In this document: in pieces, positions 35,900-44,172 of the stretch
How the letters are laid out: each line of letters begins with the position of its first letter
How positions within the stretch are numbered: position 1 is the first letter of the stretch
NCBI RefSeq assembly: GCF_045862395.1
Contig: NZ_AP023087.1
Location: 1 to 64,000 of the forward strand
Length of the DNA stretch: 64,000 nucleotides
Direction: 5' to 3'
Origin: Marinicellulosiphila megalodicopiae
Lineage (GTDB): Bacteria; Pseudomonadota; Gammaproteobacteria; Pseudomonadales; Natronospirillaceae
The notes under the pieces: model-generated
What the model saw: only the letters and a program-made list of their open reading frames with translations
What the model was told of the DNA's origin: nothing
The model's database searches: none
Program-made: the position numbers and the translations under genes

Positions 35900-36414
35900 A
35901 ACACATAGTGCTCGTAATGGTTTTATGGTTGATGATAGGCGATTGCTTTGCATTAAGTTCTGCTGAGCAAAGAATGAAAGCAATGTTCATTTATAATTTT
36001 TCAAATTTTGTGCAGTGGTCTGATTCTGCTTTTAAAAATGAAAATTTGAAAATATGCCTGTATGGAAATGTGCCTTTTGCAAAAGATATGGTTCATTTTG
36101 AAGGCGTCCCCGTAAGAGATAGAAAATTAAAATTCATCATCACAAGTAATCTTAAAGAAATTGAATTTGGTTGCCATATTTTATATGTGGGTATTGATGA
36201 AACTGAAAATTTACAAACTTTTTTCAAAAATATAAACCATAATTTTGTATTAAGTGTAGGGAATGTGGATGGATTTGTGCAAAAAGGAGGCATTATTAAT
36301 ATTCTTCGCACAAGTGATCAAAGAAAGTTTGAAATTAATTTAAAAAAGGCCCAAGAAAGTGGGTTGAATATGAGCACTGATTTATTAGAGCTTGCAAGGG
36401 TGATCAAACAATAA
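35896..36414 (+). CDS. YfiR-like periplasmic protein (DUF4154), copy 2
   Basis: This 172-residue paralogue of the protein at 28566 has a signal peptide ending near FALSSAEQ, then RMKAMFIYNFSNFVQWSDSAF, KICLYGNVPF, FGCHILYVG, GNVDGFVQKGGIINI and ARVIKQ. Both conserved cysteines are retained. By eye about three quarters of residues match copy 1, so it has diverged much more than the tpsB genes. The start overlaps the tpsA stop (ATGA). It is convergent with the ClC gene, with a one-base gap. Confidence 0.88.
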   Translation: MKHIVLVMVLWLMIGDCFALSSAEQRMKAMFIYNFSNFVQWSDSAFKNENLKICLYGNVPFAKDMVHFEGVPVRDRKLKFIITSNLKEIEFGCHILYVGIDETENLQTFFKNINHNFVLSVGNVDGFVQKGGIINILRTSDQRKFEINLKKAQESGLNMSTDLLELARVIKQ

Positions 36415-36415
36415 A

Positions 36416-38122
36416 TCACTGCTTAGCAATAAAATTAATTAATTGTTCTCTTGTAACAATCGAAAGCTCATTATCAAAGGGTAAAATAAATCCTGCCAAA
36501 TTAATATTATGCAAATGCGAAATTGCTTGATTGATATGTATGTCTTGTTCAATTAACTCTAAACGATACGCTCCTTTTAAAATAGATTTTGCTTCAAAGG
36601 TATCGGAGGCATGAGCAGATAAATCTGCAAGCATTTCTAATAGTTGAGACTTTTCTATTAAATAATTATCAGATTTTACTGAATCTCCGATAATCGCAAT
36701 CCAGCGAGTTTTAATTTGCACAACATCTTGTAAGGTAAATGTCGACTCAAGCATTTCAAATTGTTTACTTGAAAGCTCACCAAGCCATTGTTGACTCAGT
36801 TGTAATGAAATTTTTTCGTCATTAATTTTTAAACCTTGAGATTGTAAAATGCTTAAGAATATTGAAGGTTGATTAAATAAATAATGACAAACTAAATTTG
36901 AAATTATGATGCACAGCATGGCTGGCAAAATAATATTTTGATTGGTGGTTAACTCAATAACAGCAAGCAACGCTGCTAAAGGAGCCTGTAAGGTTGCTCC
37001 CATCATTGCAGTCATGCCAATTAATGCATAAAACACGGGATTTGCTTGCGCCCCAGGGATGATAAAAGGCAGTAGAGTGCCAAGAATTGCACCTAATGCT
37101 GCGCCAATTACAAAGGTTGGTCCAATTAATCCCGCTGGCATACCAAAGCCAATGGTTATGGCTGTTGCAAATAATTTGGCAAATAATAATGCAATTAACA
37201 CACTCAATACGGGTTGACTATGCAGAATCATAATCAAGCTGTCGTAACCTGCCCCCATAACATTTGGGATAAAAATAGCCAAAATGCCTGTAAACATACC
37301 AGCTAATCCTAAGCGTAAAAAAATATTCCAATGTAAACATTTTAAACATGTTCGGATAATCCTATTAAACAGTGCGGCAATTCCACCGATCACAAAACCT
37401 GCGAAAATGACATATAAAAGCTCTAAATAAGATTGAGTGCTGAATTCTATTTCTGTTAATAAAGGCTCGTGAGGATAAATCACACTGGTAACATAAGTGC
37501 CTACAACACTTGCGGCGATGATTGGCATAAAACCAAAAACAGTGTACTCCATTAAAATAACTTCCATTGCAAAAATAACACCCGCAATGGGAGTATTGAA
37601 TGACGCAGCCACTGCAGCTGCGGCTCCTGCGCCTAATAAAATTCGCGCAAACGAAGTTGGAAGGCTTAAACGAAACGCAAAGCTGGATGCGACACCTGCG
37701 CCAAGATGCACTGCGGGTCCTTCGCGTCCAACCGATTGCCCAGAGATTAGTGCAATCGATGCTACAATAAATTGAACCATTGTATTGGCAAATGGAATAC
37801 GGGCTTTATTTTTGTGTAATCGATCTAGAACATAAGCCAACCCAGTTTTACTGGTTTGTGTTGGTAGGGTTTTTAAAATGAAGGCAATGGCTAGCGCACC
37901 CACAATTGGTAGCAAGAAGCGCGATGAAGTGGAAAGTAATTCGAATTGATCTGCTTGTTGACTTTGCGTCAGCCACATTTGACCGGAATCAATCACCCAG
38001 CGAAATAAAATGATGATGAAACTTGCAAGTAACCCACAACCTGCACCTAGTAAAGTTAAGAACACAAGACCGCGTTGTTGGCCTAAATTTAAGCGCCATT
38101 GTTTCGTATTGGATGCTTTCAT
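36416..38122 (-). CDS. ClC-family chloride channel or H+/Cl- antiporter
   Basis: The 568-residue membrane protein has ClC elements: SVGREGPAVHLGAG with the gating glutamate, AASFNTPIAGVIFAMEVIL, and GFGMPAGLIGPTFVIGAALG. The usual GSGIP motif of the first selectivity filter segment reads TSKTG, which would alter anion selectivity. About 10-12 transmembrane helices are followed by a soluble C-terminal region (about 425-568) with CBS-like pattern. The gene is convergent with the TPS locus and divergent from argC. Confidence 0.88.
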   Translation of the reverse strand: MKASNTKQWRLNLGQQRGLVFLTLLGAGCGLLASFIIILFRWVIDSGQMWLTQSQQADQFELLSTSSRFLLPIVGALAIAFILKTLPTQTSKTGLAYVLDRLHKNKARIPFANTMVQFIVASIALISGQSVGREGPAVHLGAGVASSFAFRLSLPTSFARILLGAGAAAAVAASFNTPIAGVIFAMEVILMEYTVFGFMPIIAASVVGTYVTSVIYPHEPLLTEIEFSTQSYLELLYVIFAGFVIGGIAALFNRIIRTCLKCLHWNIFLRLGLAGMFTGILAIFIPNVMGAGYDSLIMILHSQPVLSVLIALLFAKLFATAITIGFGMPAGLIGPTFVIGAALGAILGTLLPFIIPGAQANPVFYALIGMTAMMGATLQAPLAALLAVIELTTNQNIILPAMLCIIISNLVCHYLFNQPSIFLSILQSQGLKINDEKISLQLSQQWLGELSSKQFEMLESTFTLQDVVQIKTRWIAIIGDSVKSDNYLIEKSQLLEMLADLSAHASDTFEAKSILKGAYRLELIEQDIHINQAISHLHNINLAGFILPFDNELSIVTREQLINFIAKQ

Positions 38123-38260
38123 TTGTTTGTTCTATTGTGAGTGTTCATTTATTATAGGCGTTTGGTGACCGATATTTCGACTCTTTAGTAACATTAATTT
38201 ACAAAAGCCAAAAAATGTCATGAAATAATCTAAAAATCAAATTAACAAGTGAGATGTATT

Positions 38261-39298
38261 GTGAAAATAAAAGTAGGCGTTGTCGGTGGCACAGGTTACA
38301 CCGGAGTAGAGTTATTAAGATTATTAGCCATGCACGAAAATGTAGAAGTAGTCGCGGTTACCAGTCGTGGCGAAAGTGGTAATTTGGTGTCGAGTTTATT
38401 TCCAAGCTTACGCGGTTTTTTAGATATTGCGTTTTGTGATCCTGAATCTGTGGATTTATCAATATGTGATGTTGTGTTTTATGCAACGCCAAATGGTATT
38501 GCTATGCAACAAGTACCTGAATTATTAGCAAAAGGCGTTCGAGTTATCGATTTAGCCGCTGATTTTAGAATCAAAGACATCCCAACTTGGGAAAAATGGT
38601 ACGGCATGACTCATGCGTGCCCAGATGCAGTTGCTAAAGCGGTGTACGGTTTATGCGAAATAAACCGTGATGAAATTAAAGACGCACAGCTGATCGCTAA
38701 CCCAGGTTGTTATCCTACAAGCGTACAATTGCCATTAATTCCTTTACTAGAAAAAGGGTTGGTGTCTAAAGACAACATAATTGCCGATTGTAAATCAGGT
38801 GTTTCCGGTGCAGGTCGTGGCGCGGCAGTTTCTTCGTTAATGTCTGAAGTAAATGAATCATTTAAAGCTTATGGCGTTTCAGGGCATCGTCATTTACCTG
38901 AAATTGAGCAAGGCTTGTCTTTTGCGGCTAAGCAAGAAGTTCAAATGACATTTACCCCGCACTTAGTCCCAATGAATCGTGGAATTTTGTCCACAATTTA
39001 TGTGGATTTAATAGATACAGATGTGAATGCCGTTCAAGCCTATCTAGAAGAATTCTATAAAGATGATGCGTTTGTTGATGTGTTGCCTATAGGTAGCTTG
39101 CCAGAGACTCGCTCAGTTAAGGGCGCGAACATCTGCAGATTTTCATTGCATCAACCGCAAGGCAGAAACAAATTAGTAATCGTTTCTGTGATTGATAATT
39201 TGGTAAAAGGTGCTGCGGGTCAAGCGGTCCAGAACATGAATATTATGTTTGGATTTAAAGAGACTGCGTATATTAACTTTGTGCCACTTTTGCCATAA
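38261..39298 (+). CDS. argC: N-acetyl-gamma-glutamyl-phosphate reductase
   Basis: ArgC reduces N-acetylglutamyl phosphate with NADPH, the third step of arginine synthesis. The 345-residue product has the nucleotide-binding start MKIKVGVVGGTGYTGVELLRL, catalytic Cys150 in NPGCYPT, the SGVSGAGRG segment and GHRHLPEIEQ. I chose the GTG at 38261 because it gives the family N terminus; a GTG at 38249 is also in frame but adds MRCI. The gene opens the run argC-DUF6776-bactofilin-erpA, an order familiar from Pseudomonas relatives. Confidence 0.95.
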   Translation: MKIKVGVVGGTGYTGVELLRLLAMHENVEVVAVTSRGESGNLVSSLFPSLRGFLDIAFCDPESVDLSICDVVFYATPNGIAMQQVPELLAKGVRVIDLAADFRIKDIPTWEKWYGMTHACPDAVAKAVYGLCEINRDEIKDAQLIANPGCYPTSVQLPLIPLLEKGLVSKDNIIADCKSGVSGAGRGAAVSSLMSEVNESFKAYGVSGHRHLPEIEQGLSFAAKQEVQMTFTPHLVPMNRGILSTIYVDLIDTDVNAVQAYLEEFYKDDAFVDVLPIGSLPETRSVKGANICRFSLHQPQGRNKLVIVSVIDNLVKGAAGQAVQNMNIMFGFKETAYINFVPLLP

Positions 39299-39307
39299 GG
39301 CTTAGAT

Positions 39308-40042
39308 ATGTCCAATGTAAAAGGCAGCAAAATACACAGCATTAATATCACAGAACGTAACCCTATAAAAATTTGGGGGATACGCGCAGTGTATCTGTTG
39401 TTATTTGTTTGTGCCTGTGCTGCCTCTTACGTGGTTGGATACACTAAAGGCGATACAGACGGGTTGCAGGCGCAAAAAAATATAGATGCTCTGGCCGAAG
39501 AAATATTAGACAAAACATCTAAATTGGTGCTGTTAAATCAGCAGTTTGTTAAACTCCAAGAGCAATATACACATTTAGAATTAGCCGCCCAAATCGATGC
39601 ATCACAGGTTAAAGACTTTCAATTAAAAGAAGTTGAGCAATTAGACGAAGTAAATGAATTAAGGTCTCAACTTTCTTTTTATCAATCGATTATGTCACCT
39701 TCGGATTTGAAAAAAGGCTTAACTGTTGAGCAATTTGAAATTGAAGGCAGTCAACAAATTAAGGCCATTTTGACTCAAGTAACGGATAAACCTCTCAAAA
39801 TAATGGGTGATTTTCAGATTTTGGTGACTGGTCTATTAAATAACGAGGCAAAAGTGTATAACCTCAGTGAAATATCCTCATCTAATGATCGAATTAAATT
39901 TGGTTTTAAGTATTTTCAACGATTTAATATAGACTTAGATTTGCCTGATGGATTTGAGCCACTCACTGTGGAAATCAATGCAAAGCAAACGGGTAATAAT
40001 AAAACAATAAGTAAATCAATTTCTTGGCCAAAAGCCAACTAG
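39308..40042 (+). CDS. DUF6776 family membrane-anchored coiled-coil protein
   Basis: The 244-residue product has a cytoplasmic start, one transmembrane helix (about 27-47, VYLLLFVCACAASYVVGY), a coiled-coil region (about 55-130, rich in Leu/Glu/Gln) and a C-terminal domain containing QSIMSPSDLKKGLTVEQFEI and a beta-rich end. This matches the DUF6776 family, commonly located next to the bactofilin and erpA genes. Function unknown. The gap to argC is nine bases and to the bactofilin gene ten, so they probably form one transcription unit. Confidence 0.75.
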   Translation: MSNVKGSKIHSINITERNPIKIWGIRAVYLLLFVCACAASYVVGYTKGDTDGLQAQKNIDALAEEILDKTSKLVLLNQQFVKLQEQYTHLELAAQIDASQVKDFQLKEVEQLDEVNELRSQLSFYQSIMSPSDLKKGLTVEQFEIEGSQQIKAILTQVTDKPLKIMGDFQILVTGLLNNEAKVYNLSEISSSNDRIKFGFKYFQRFNIDLDLPDGFEPLTVEINAKQTGNNKTISKSISWPKAN

Positions 40043-40052
40043 GGAGCACAGT

Positions 40053-40478
40053 ATGTCAGCAAAACATAAATCAACCGATACGGTGATTTCACATCAAGCT
40101 CAAATCAGCGGAGACATTAAAGTCAGTGGTGGTTTGTTAGTGGAAGGGCACATTTTAGGAAACATCTTAGCGGATAAAGATTCAGGTGCAACTGTTATTA
40201 TCAGTGAAAAAGGCTCTGTAACTGGCGAAATTCATGCTCCTGTGATCATCATCAATGGGAAAGTAGATGGTAATGTTTACGCTATGACGCAATTAGAATT
40301 AGCAAAAAAAGCTGTGATTTCAGGCGATGTACACTACGCAATGATGGAAATGGTCATGGGCGCTCAAGTTAATGGTCGTTTAGTGCACAGTGACAATATC
40401 AGTGAATCGAGCAATGTGATTGAGTCTGTTTTTGGTAAAAGCAAAAATAAACAAAAAGAAATTGAATCTGCAAGTTAA
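40053..40478 (+). CDS. Bactofilin (polymer-forming cytoskeletal protein)
   Basis: The 141-residue product is a bactofilin: residues 10-115 form a right-handed beta-helix of short repeats (ISGDIKVSGGLLVEGHILGNI, VTGEIHAPVIIINGKVDGNV, VISGDVHY). Bactofilins assemble filaments that localise envelope enzymes or shape factors. The 5' gene DUF6776 is a transmembrane coiled-coil protein and could be its membrane anchor (inference). GGGAG lies just before the ATG. Confidence 0.88.
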   Translation: MSAKHKSTDTVISHQAQISGDIKVSGGLLVEGHILGNILADKDSGATVIISEKGSVTGEIHAPVIIINGKVDGNVYAMTQLELAKKAVISGDVHYAMMEMVMGAQVNGRLVHSDNISESSNVIESVFGKSKNKQKEIESAS

Positions 40479-40492
40479 TTCAAATTGAATTA

Positions 40493-40517
40493 GTACTTGA
40501 CTAAAACACTCGGGTAT
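40493..40517 (+). promoter_or_regulatory. IscR type 1 box overlapping the erpA promoter
   Basis: This 25-base segment fits the E. coli type 1 IscR consensus (ATASYYGACTRWWWYAGTCRRSTAT) at 23 of 25 positions, counted by eye; the mismatches are G at position 1 and C in place of G at position 17. It overlaps the -35 of a sigma-70-like promoter, TTGACT (40497-40502), eighteen bases and GATAAT (40521-40526). IscR with a [2Fe-2S] cluster would block transcription of erpA. Confidence 0.75.
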
Positions 40518-40556
40518 AAGGATAATACCCACTCATTTCCAAGCTGTAGTGTCATT

Positions 40557-40892
40557 ATGTCTAACCAAGCCATTATTGTTGAAGAATCTGCAATTAATAA
40601 AGTACGCCAATTATTAGCAGAAGAAGATAATGAATATTTAAAGTTAAGAGTATTTGTGACAGGCGGTGGTTGTTCGGGTTTCCAATATGGATTCACTTTT
40701 GATGAAGACCAAGCCGAAGACGATACAATAGTAGATCACGGTGATGTAAAAGTTTTAGTGGACAGTTTGAGTTATCAATACTTAGTAGGTTCACATGTGA
40801 AATTTACAGAAGGGCTTGAAGGTTCAAAATTTGAAATTCAAAACCCAAGTGCTGCGTCTACATGTGGTTGTGGATCGTCATTTTCGATTTAA
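40557..40892 (+). CDS. erpA: Iron-sulfur cluster insertion protein ErpA
   Basis: ErpA is an A-type carrier that delivers Fe-S clusters to apoproteins such as IspG. The 111-residue product has the three A-type ligands Cys39 (GGGCSGF), Cys103 and Cys105 (TCGCGSSF). The start at 40557 (MSNQAIIVEE) is chosen because the upstream in-frame TTG at 40497 is part of the promoter. The IscR box just upstream fits its regulation by Fe-S status, as in E. coli. A UUCG-loop terminator follows. Confidence 0.93.
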   Translation: MSNQAIIVEESAINKVRQLLAEEDNEYLKLRVFVTGGGCSGFQYGFTFDEDQAEDDTIVDHGDVKVLVDSLSYQYLVGSHVKFTEGLEGSKFEIQNPSAASTCGCGSSFSI

Positions 40893-40918
40893 AAGTAAAT
40901 ACTCAGAATAATTAAAAC

Positions 40919-40940
40919 AGCAGCTTCGGCTGCTTTTTTG
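40919..40940 (+). terminator. Rho-independent terminator after erpA
   Basis: AGCAGC (40919-40924), loop TTCG, GCTGCT (40929-40934) and a T run. The UUCG loop gives an especially stable hairpin. Confidence 0.85.
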
Positions 40941-41408
40941 TTTGTCTAAAACAAAGTAAGTTTATATCTAGAAATGGCATTAAATGTTAATCACAAGGCT
41001 GTAGATTGGCAGTCTGACAGTGCATCTGTTAAAATTCCCCCAAATTAGAAGAAGTGGCTGGTTTTTAGCCCTTCTGCATTTATCCAGTTAAATCTCTAAA
41101 ACTTTGAAAGAACACCATTTATTGGTCGATAAAATATGCTTTTGAATAAAGTGTATCTCTTTTTAACAATAAGATTCCAATGGTTTAAATGAGTGTCACA
41201 GTTTTGAGATATTAGTAATCATGAGCACATGTCTTAACTTGTGATTTGATTACTCTGTGTGGTTTTAATTCAATCAACATCCTGATATGTGCAGATACAT
41301 TCTAAAGAAGAAGCAGTAAAACACGATTATGCGTGTTTATGGGTTTATTTTGGAATGGCTTCGTAACAATAATTTCCGTTAACTGAAAATCTATATTGGA
41401 GTGACAGA
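40941..41408. other. Long intergenic region, no gene seen
   Basis: No convincing coding frame, tRNA or rRNA is present. It contains a 9-bp hairpin with one bulge (41050-41075, arms AGAAGTGGCT and AGCCCTTCT) and a 7-bp stem (41319-41338, AAACACG/CGTGTTT). It may hold a small RNA, the promoter of proB, or decayed DNA. Confidence 0.35.
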
Positions 41409-42185
41409 TTGAAACGTATTACATTAAAAGTGGGCAGTAGCGTATTAGCAGAGAACAATGAAATTGCTAAACAAAGAATGCTTAATTTAGTCAGCTTAAT
41501 TGTAAAACTTAAGCAACGCTATGAAGTGATTTTAGTGACATCAGGAGCCGTAGCAGCAGGAGCTACGGCGCTAAAATTAGATCGTAAAATCAATATTAGT
41601 AAAAAAGTTTTGGCCTCAGTCGGTCAGCCAATTCTAATGAGTAGCTACAAAGCTATGTTTGATATTTATGACACCGATACTAGTCAAATATTATTAACGG
41701 AGGAAGATTTTGACTCTGTGACACACATAAATATCGTTAAGCAAATTATCGACGCGTTAATTGAAAATAATATACTTCCTGTTGTCAATGAAAATGATAT
41801 AACCACTATTTCAGAGCAAGTGTTTGGTGATAACGATCAGCTAGCTGCCCATGTTGCTCATCATACTAATTCAGACTTGTTGGTGATTTTAAGTGATATT
41901 GATGGGTATTATGATAAAAACCCATCAGTGCACAACGACGCTAAAATCATCAGTTACATCACTGAAATTCCTCAAGAAGCATTAGATAAAGGCCATACTC
42001 CTACAAACACCTTTGCAACGGGTGGGATTGTGACAAAGCTGAAAGCGGCTAATTTTTTAATGAAGAAAAACCGTAAAATGTTTTTGTGTAATGGTTATGA
42101 TCTTACTGCTGCTGAAGATTTCTTATTGAATTCTGTGCAATCAAGTGGGACATTGTTTCAACCTGAAGATTATGACGGGAAGTAA
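41409..42185 (+). CDS. proB: Glutamate 5-kinase ProB, short form without PUA domain
   Basis: ProB phosphorylates glutamate in the first step of proline synthesis. The 258-residue product is an amino-acid kinase fold: LKVGSSVLAENN at the start, VTSGAVAAGA, VVNENDITT, FGDNDQLAAHVA, VILSDIDGYYDKNP and TGGIVTKLKAA. It lacks the C-terminal PUA domain of E. coli ProB (367 residues), resembling the short type of some other bacteria. The start is a TTG with GGAG seven bases upstream. No proA is adjacent, and the gene stands alone between terminators, which suggests an additional or acquired copy. Confidence 0.88.
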   Translation: MKRITLKVGSSVLAENNEIAKQRMLNLVSLIVKLKQRYEVILVTSGAVAAGATALKLDRKINISKKVLASVGQPILMSSYKAMFDIYDTDTSQILLTEEDFDSVTHINIVKQIIDALIENNILPVVNENDITTISEQVFGDNDQLAAHVAHHTNSDLLVILSDIDGYYDKNPSVHNDAKIISYITEIPQEALDKGHTPTNTFATGGIVTKLKAANFLMKKNRKMFLCNGYDLTAAEDFLLNSVQSSGTLFQPEDYDGK

Positions 42186-42194
42186 TTGATTTCT

Positions 42195-42255
42195 AGCCTT
42201 GATTTATTTATGTAATTTCTGGAAATTTGTAAATGTCCATAATCAAGGCTTTTTT
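42195..42255 (+). terminator. Probable terminator after proB
   Basis: AGCCTTGATT (42195-42204) and AATCAAGGCT (42241-42250) are perfectly complementary, followed by a T run. The 36-base loop is long but AT-rich and may contain an inner stem. Confidence 0.65.
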
Positions 42256-42366
42256 GATCATTTAAACATTTATTGAGCAAGTGCAATACTTCGCTCAATT
42301 ATTCTTTTAACTCACCTTTAACTATTTTTCTAGAAACCAAAATAAAAACCATCGTTAGGATTAAAG

Positions 42367-43383
42367 ATGTCGACACCTATAATAAAAATTAAAGACTTAA
42401 AAAAATATTACAAAGTATTAAATCGCCAAGAAGGCCTTCTTGGTGCCCTTAAAGATTTATTTTCAAATGATTATCGAATAATTAAAGCCGTAGATGGAAT
42501 TAATTTTGAAGTTAACAAAGGCGAAATTATTGGATTTTTAGGCCCAAATGGCGCGGGTAAATCCACCACCATTAAAATGATGACAGGCATATTAAAATCA
42601 TCTCAAGGACATATTGATGTTAATGGATTTGAACCTCACGACCAGCGCCAAAAATACGTAGCAGATATTGGTACTGTGTTTGGTCAAAGAACACAGCTTT
42701 GGTGGGATATTCCAGTGGTTGAATCGTTTAAAATATTAAAAGAAATTTATAAATTATCCGATGAAGATTACGATCGTAATATTAATTTTTTTGAAGATTT
42801 AATTGGCATAAAAAAGTTCTTTAGCAGTACTGTACGCTCTTTGTCATTAGGTCAAAGAATGTTGTGCGATATCGCTGCTGCATTTTTGCATAATCCATCG
42901 GTGATATTTTTGGATGAACCGTCAATTGGTTTGGATGTAGCCATTAAGCAAAAAATTAGATTTTTGATCAAACAGTTAAATGAACGTTATCAAACCACAG
43001 TGATTTTAACATCTCATGATATGGGTGATGTCGAGTCGTTATGTCAGCGTGTTGTGTTAATTGATAGCGGAAAAATTATTTACGATGGGCAAACTGAAAA
43101 GTTTAATCAAATCTTTGGAAGCTTTAGAACATTATTAGTAAATCTTGATGAAACAGTAAATGAATTAATGATTCAATCTATAAAAGAAGTGTGGAATCAA
43201 TATGAAGAAACTGAAATGTTTATTGATGGCCTAAATTTAAAAATCACTTTTAAACAAGAGAATATTCCATTAATTAAAGTACTTGAAATTCTACAAAATA
43301 AAATTAAATTCAGTGATTTTAAAGTACAAGAATTAGACATGGAGACAGTAATAACCCGAGTATATGACGGGGCGCTAAAATGA
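42367..43383 (+). CDS. ABC-2 exporter ATP-binding protein
   Basis: The 338-residue ATPase has Walker A GPNGAGKS, the signature SLGQRM (unusual start), Walker B VIFLDEPSIGLD and H-loop TSHDMGDVE. An N-terminal extension (about 1-35) and long C-terminal domain (about 245-338) match the COG4586-type ATPases paired with two ABC2_membrane_6-type permeases. The following permease gene starts in ATGA overlap at 43380, and the third starts just after, so a three-gene operon is clear. Substrate unknown; relatives have been linked to drug export. Confidence 0.92.
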   Translation: MSTPIIKIKDLKKYYKVLNRQEGLLGALKDLFSNDYRIIKAVDGINFEVNKGEIIGFLGPNGAGKSTTIKMMTGILKSSQGHIDVNGFEPHDQRQKYVADIGTVFGQRTQLWWDIPVVESFKILKEIYKLSDEDYDRNINFFEDLIGIKKFFSSTVRSLSLGQRMLCDIAAAFLHNPSVIFLDEPSIGLDVAIKQKIRFLIKQLNERYQTTVILTSHDMGDVESLCQRVVLIDSGKIIYDGQTEKFNQIFGSFRTLLVNLDETVNELMIQSIKEVWNQYEETEMFIDGLNLKITFKQENIPLIKVLEILQNKIKFSDFKVQELDMETVITRVYDGALK

Positions 43384-44171
43384 AACAATATTTGTTTATT
43401 ATAAAAGGTGCGATGCAAATGAATTTTGCATATCGAGCATCGACCTTAATTAATTTAGCGGCAAATTTAGTGTTTATTATTATTTTATACTATTTATGGC
43501 AGGCAATTTATGCCAATAAAACTGAACTAAATGGGATGACATTTGAGCAAACTTTTTTATATTTAGTAATTGCAGCTACATTATTTAATATGTATCGAAC
43601 TTTTACTGACTATAATATTTCATTTGATGTGACTTCTGGTGATATTGTTAACTACTTATTAAAACCAATAGATTATCAATTATATTGCATGTCTAGAGCG
43701 TTAGGGCGAATCAGTGCGAATGTTATTATGATTTTAATTCCCACGGCATTACTGCTTTATTTTTTTATGGGATTAACCTTACCATTAAATCAGAATTGGA
43801 TTTTTAGCATAAGTAGTTTGGTGTTTGCTTGGTTAATTATTTTTATGCTTGATTATTTAATTGGCTTGCTTTCATTTTACACTCAATCCATTTGGGGCAT
43901 TTTTCAAACAAGAGAATCTTTAGTGATTGTGTTTTCAGGTGTAATGATCCCTTTTGCCTTTTTCCCGCAATGGTTGCAAGACTTTTTAGAGTTCTCTCCG
44001 TTTGTTGCTATGTATTATACGCCCATTACTTTATTGATGGGGCAGGTAGACGATACTAATCAGGCGTTCAGTATGTTAGGTAATCAGTTATTTTGGTTGT
44101 TGATATTATTTACTATGTGTCGCGTATTTTTTAAAAAAGCCACTCAAGTTATTACCATCAATGGAGGTTGA
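43380..44171 (+). CDS. ABC-2 exporter permease, first subunit
   Basis: The 263-residue product has six hydrophobic segments (from about residue 20 to the end) and the family motif YLLKPIDYQLYCMSRALGR typical of the DUF990/ABC2_membrane_6 permeases. FFPQWLQDFLEFSPF and MYYTPITLLMG are also characteristic. The start overlaps the ATPase stop (ATGA). It is likely to form a heterodimer with the next protein. Confidence 0.9.
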   Translation: MKQYLFIIKGAMQMNFAYRASTLINLAANLVFIIILYYLWQAIYANKTELNGMTFEQTFLYLVIAATLFNMYRTFTDYNISFDVTSGDIVNYLLKPIDYQLYCMSRALGRISANVIMILIPTALLLYFFMGLTLPLNQNWIFSISSLVFAWLIIFMLDYLIGLLSFYTQSIWGIFQTRESLVIVFSGVMIPFAFFPQWLQDFLEFSPFVAMYYTPITLLMGQVDDTNQAFSMLGNQLFWLLILFTMCRVFFKKATQVITINGG

Positions 44172-44172
44172 A

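Noticed and set aside
40974..41048. Small open frame of 24 codons in the gap before proB
   Set aside because: It is short, has no clear ribosome site and no recognisable product.
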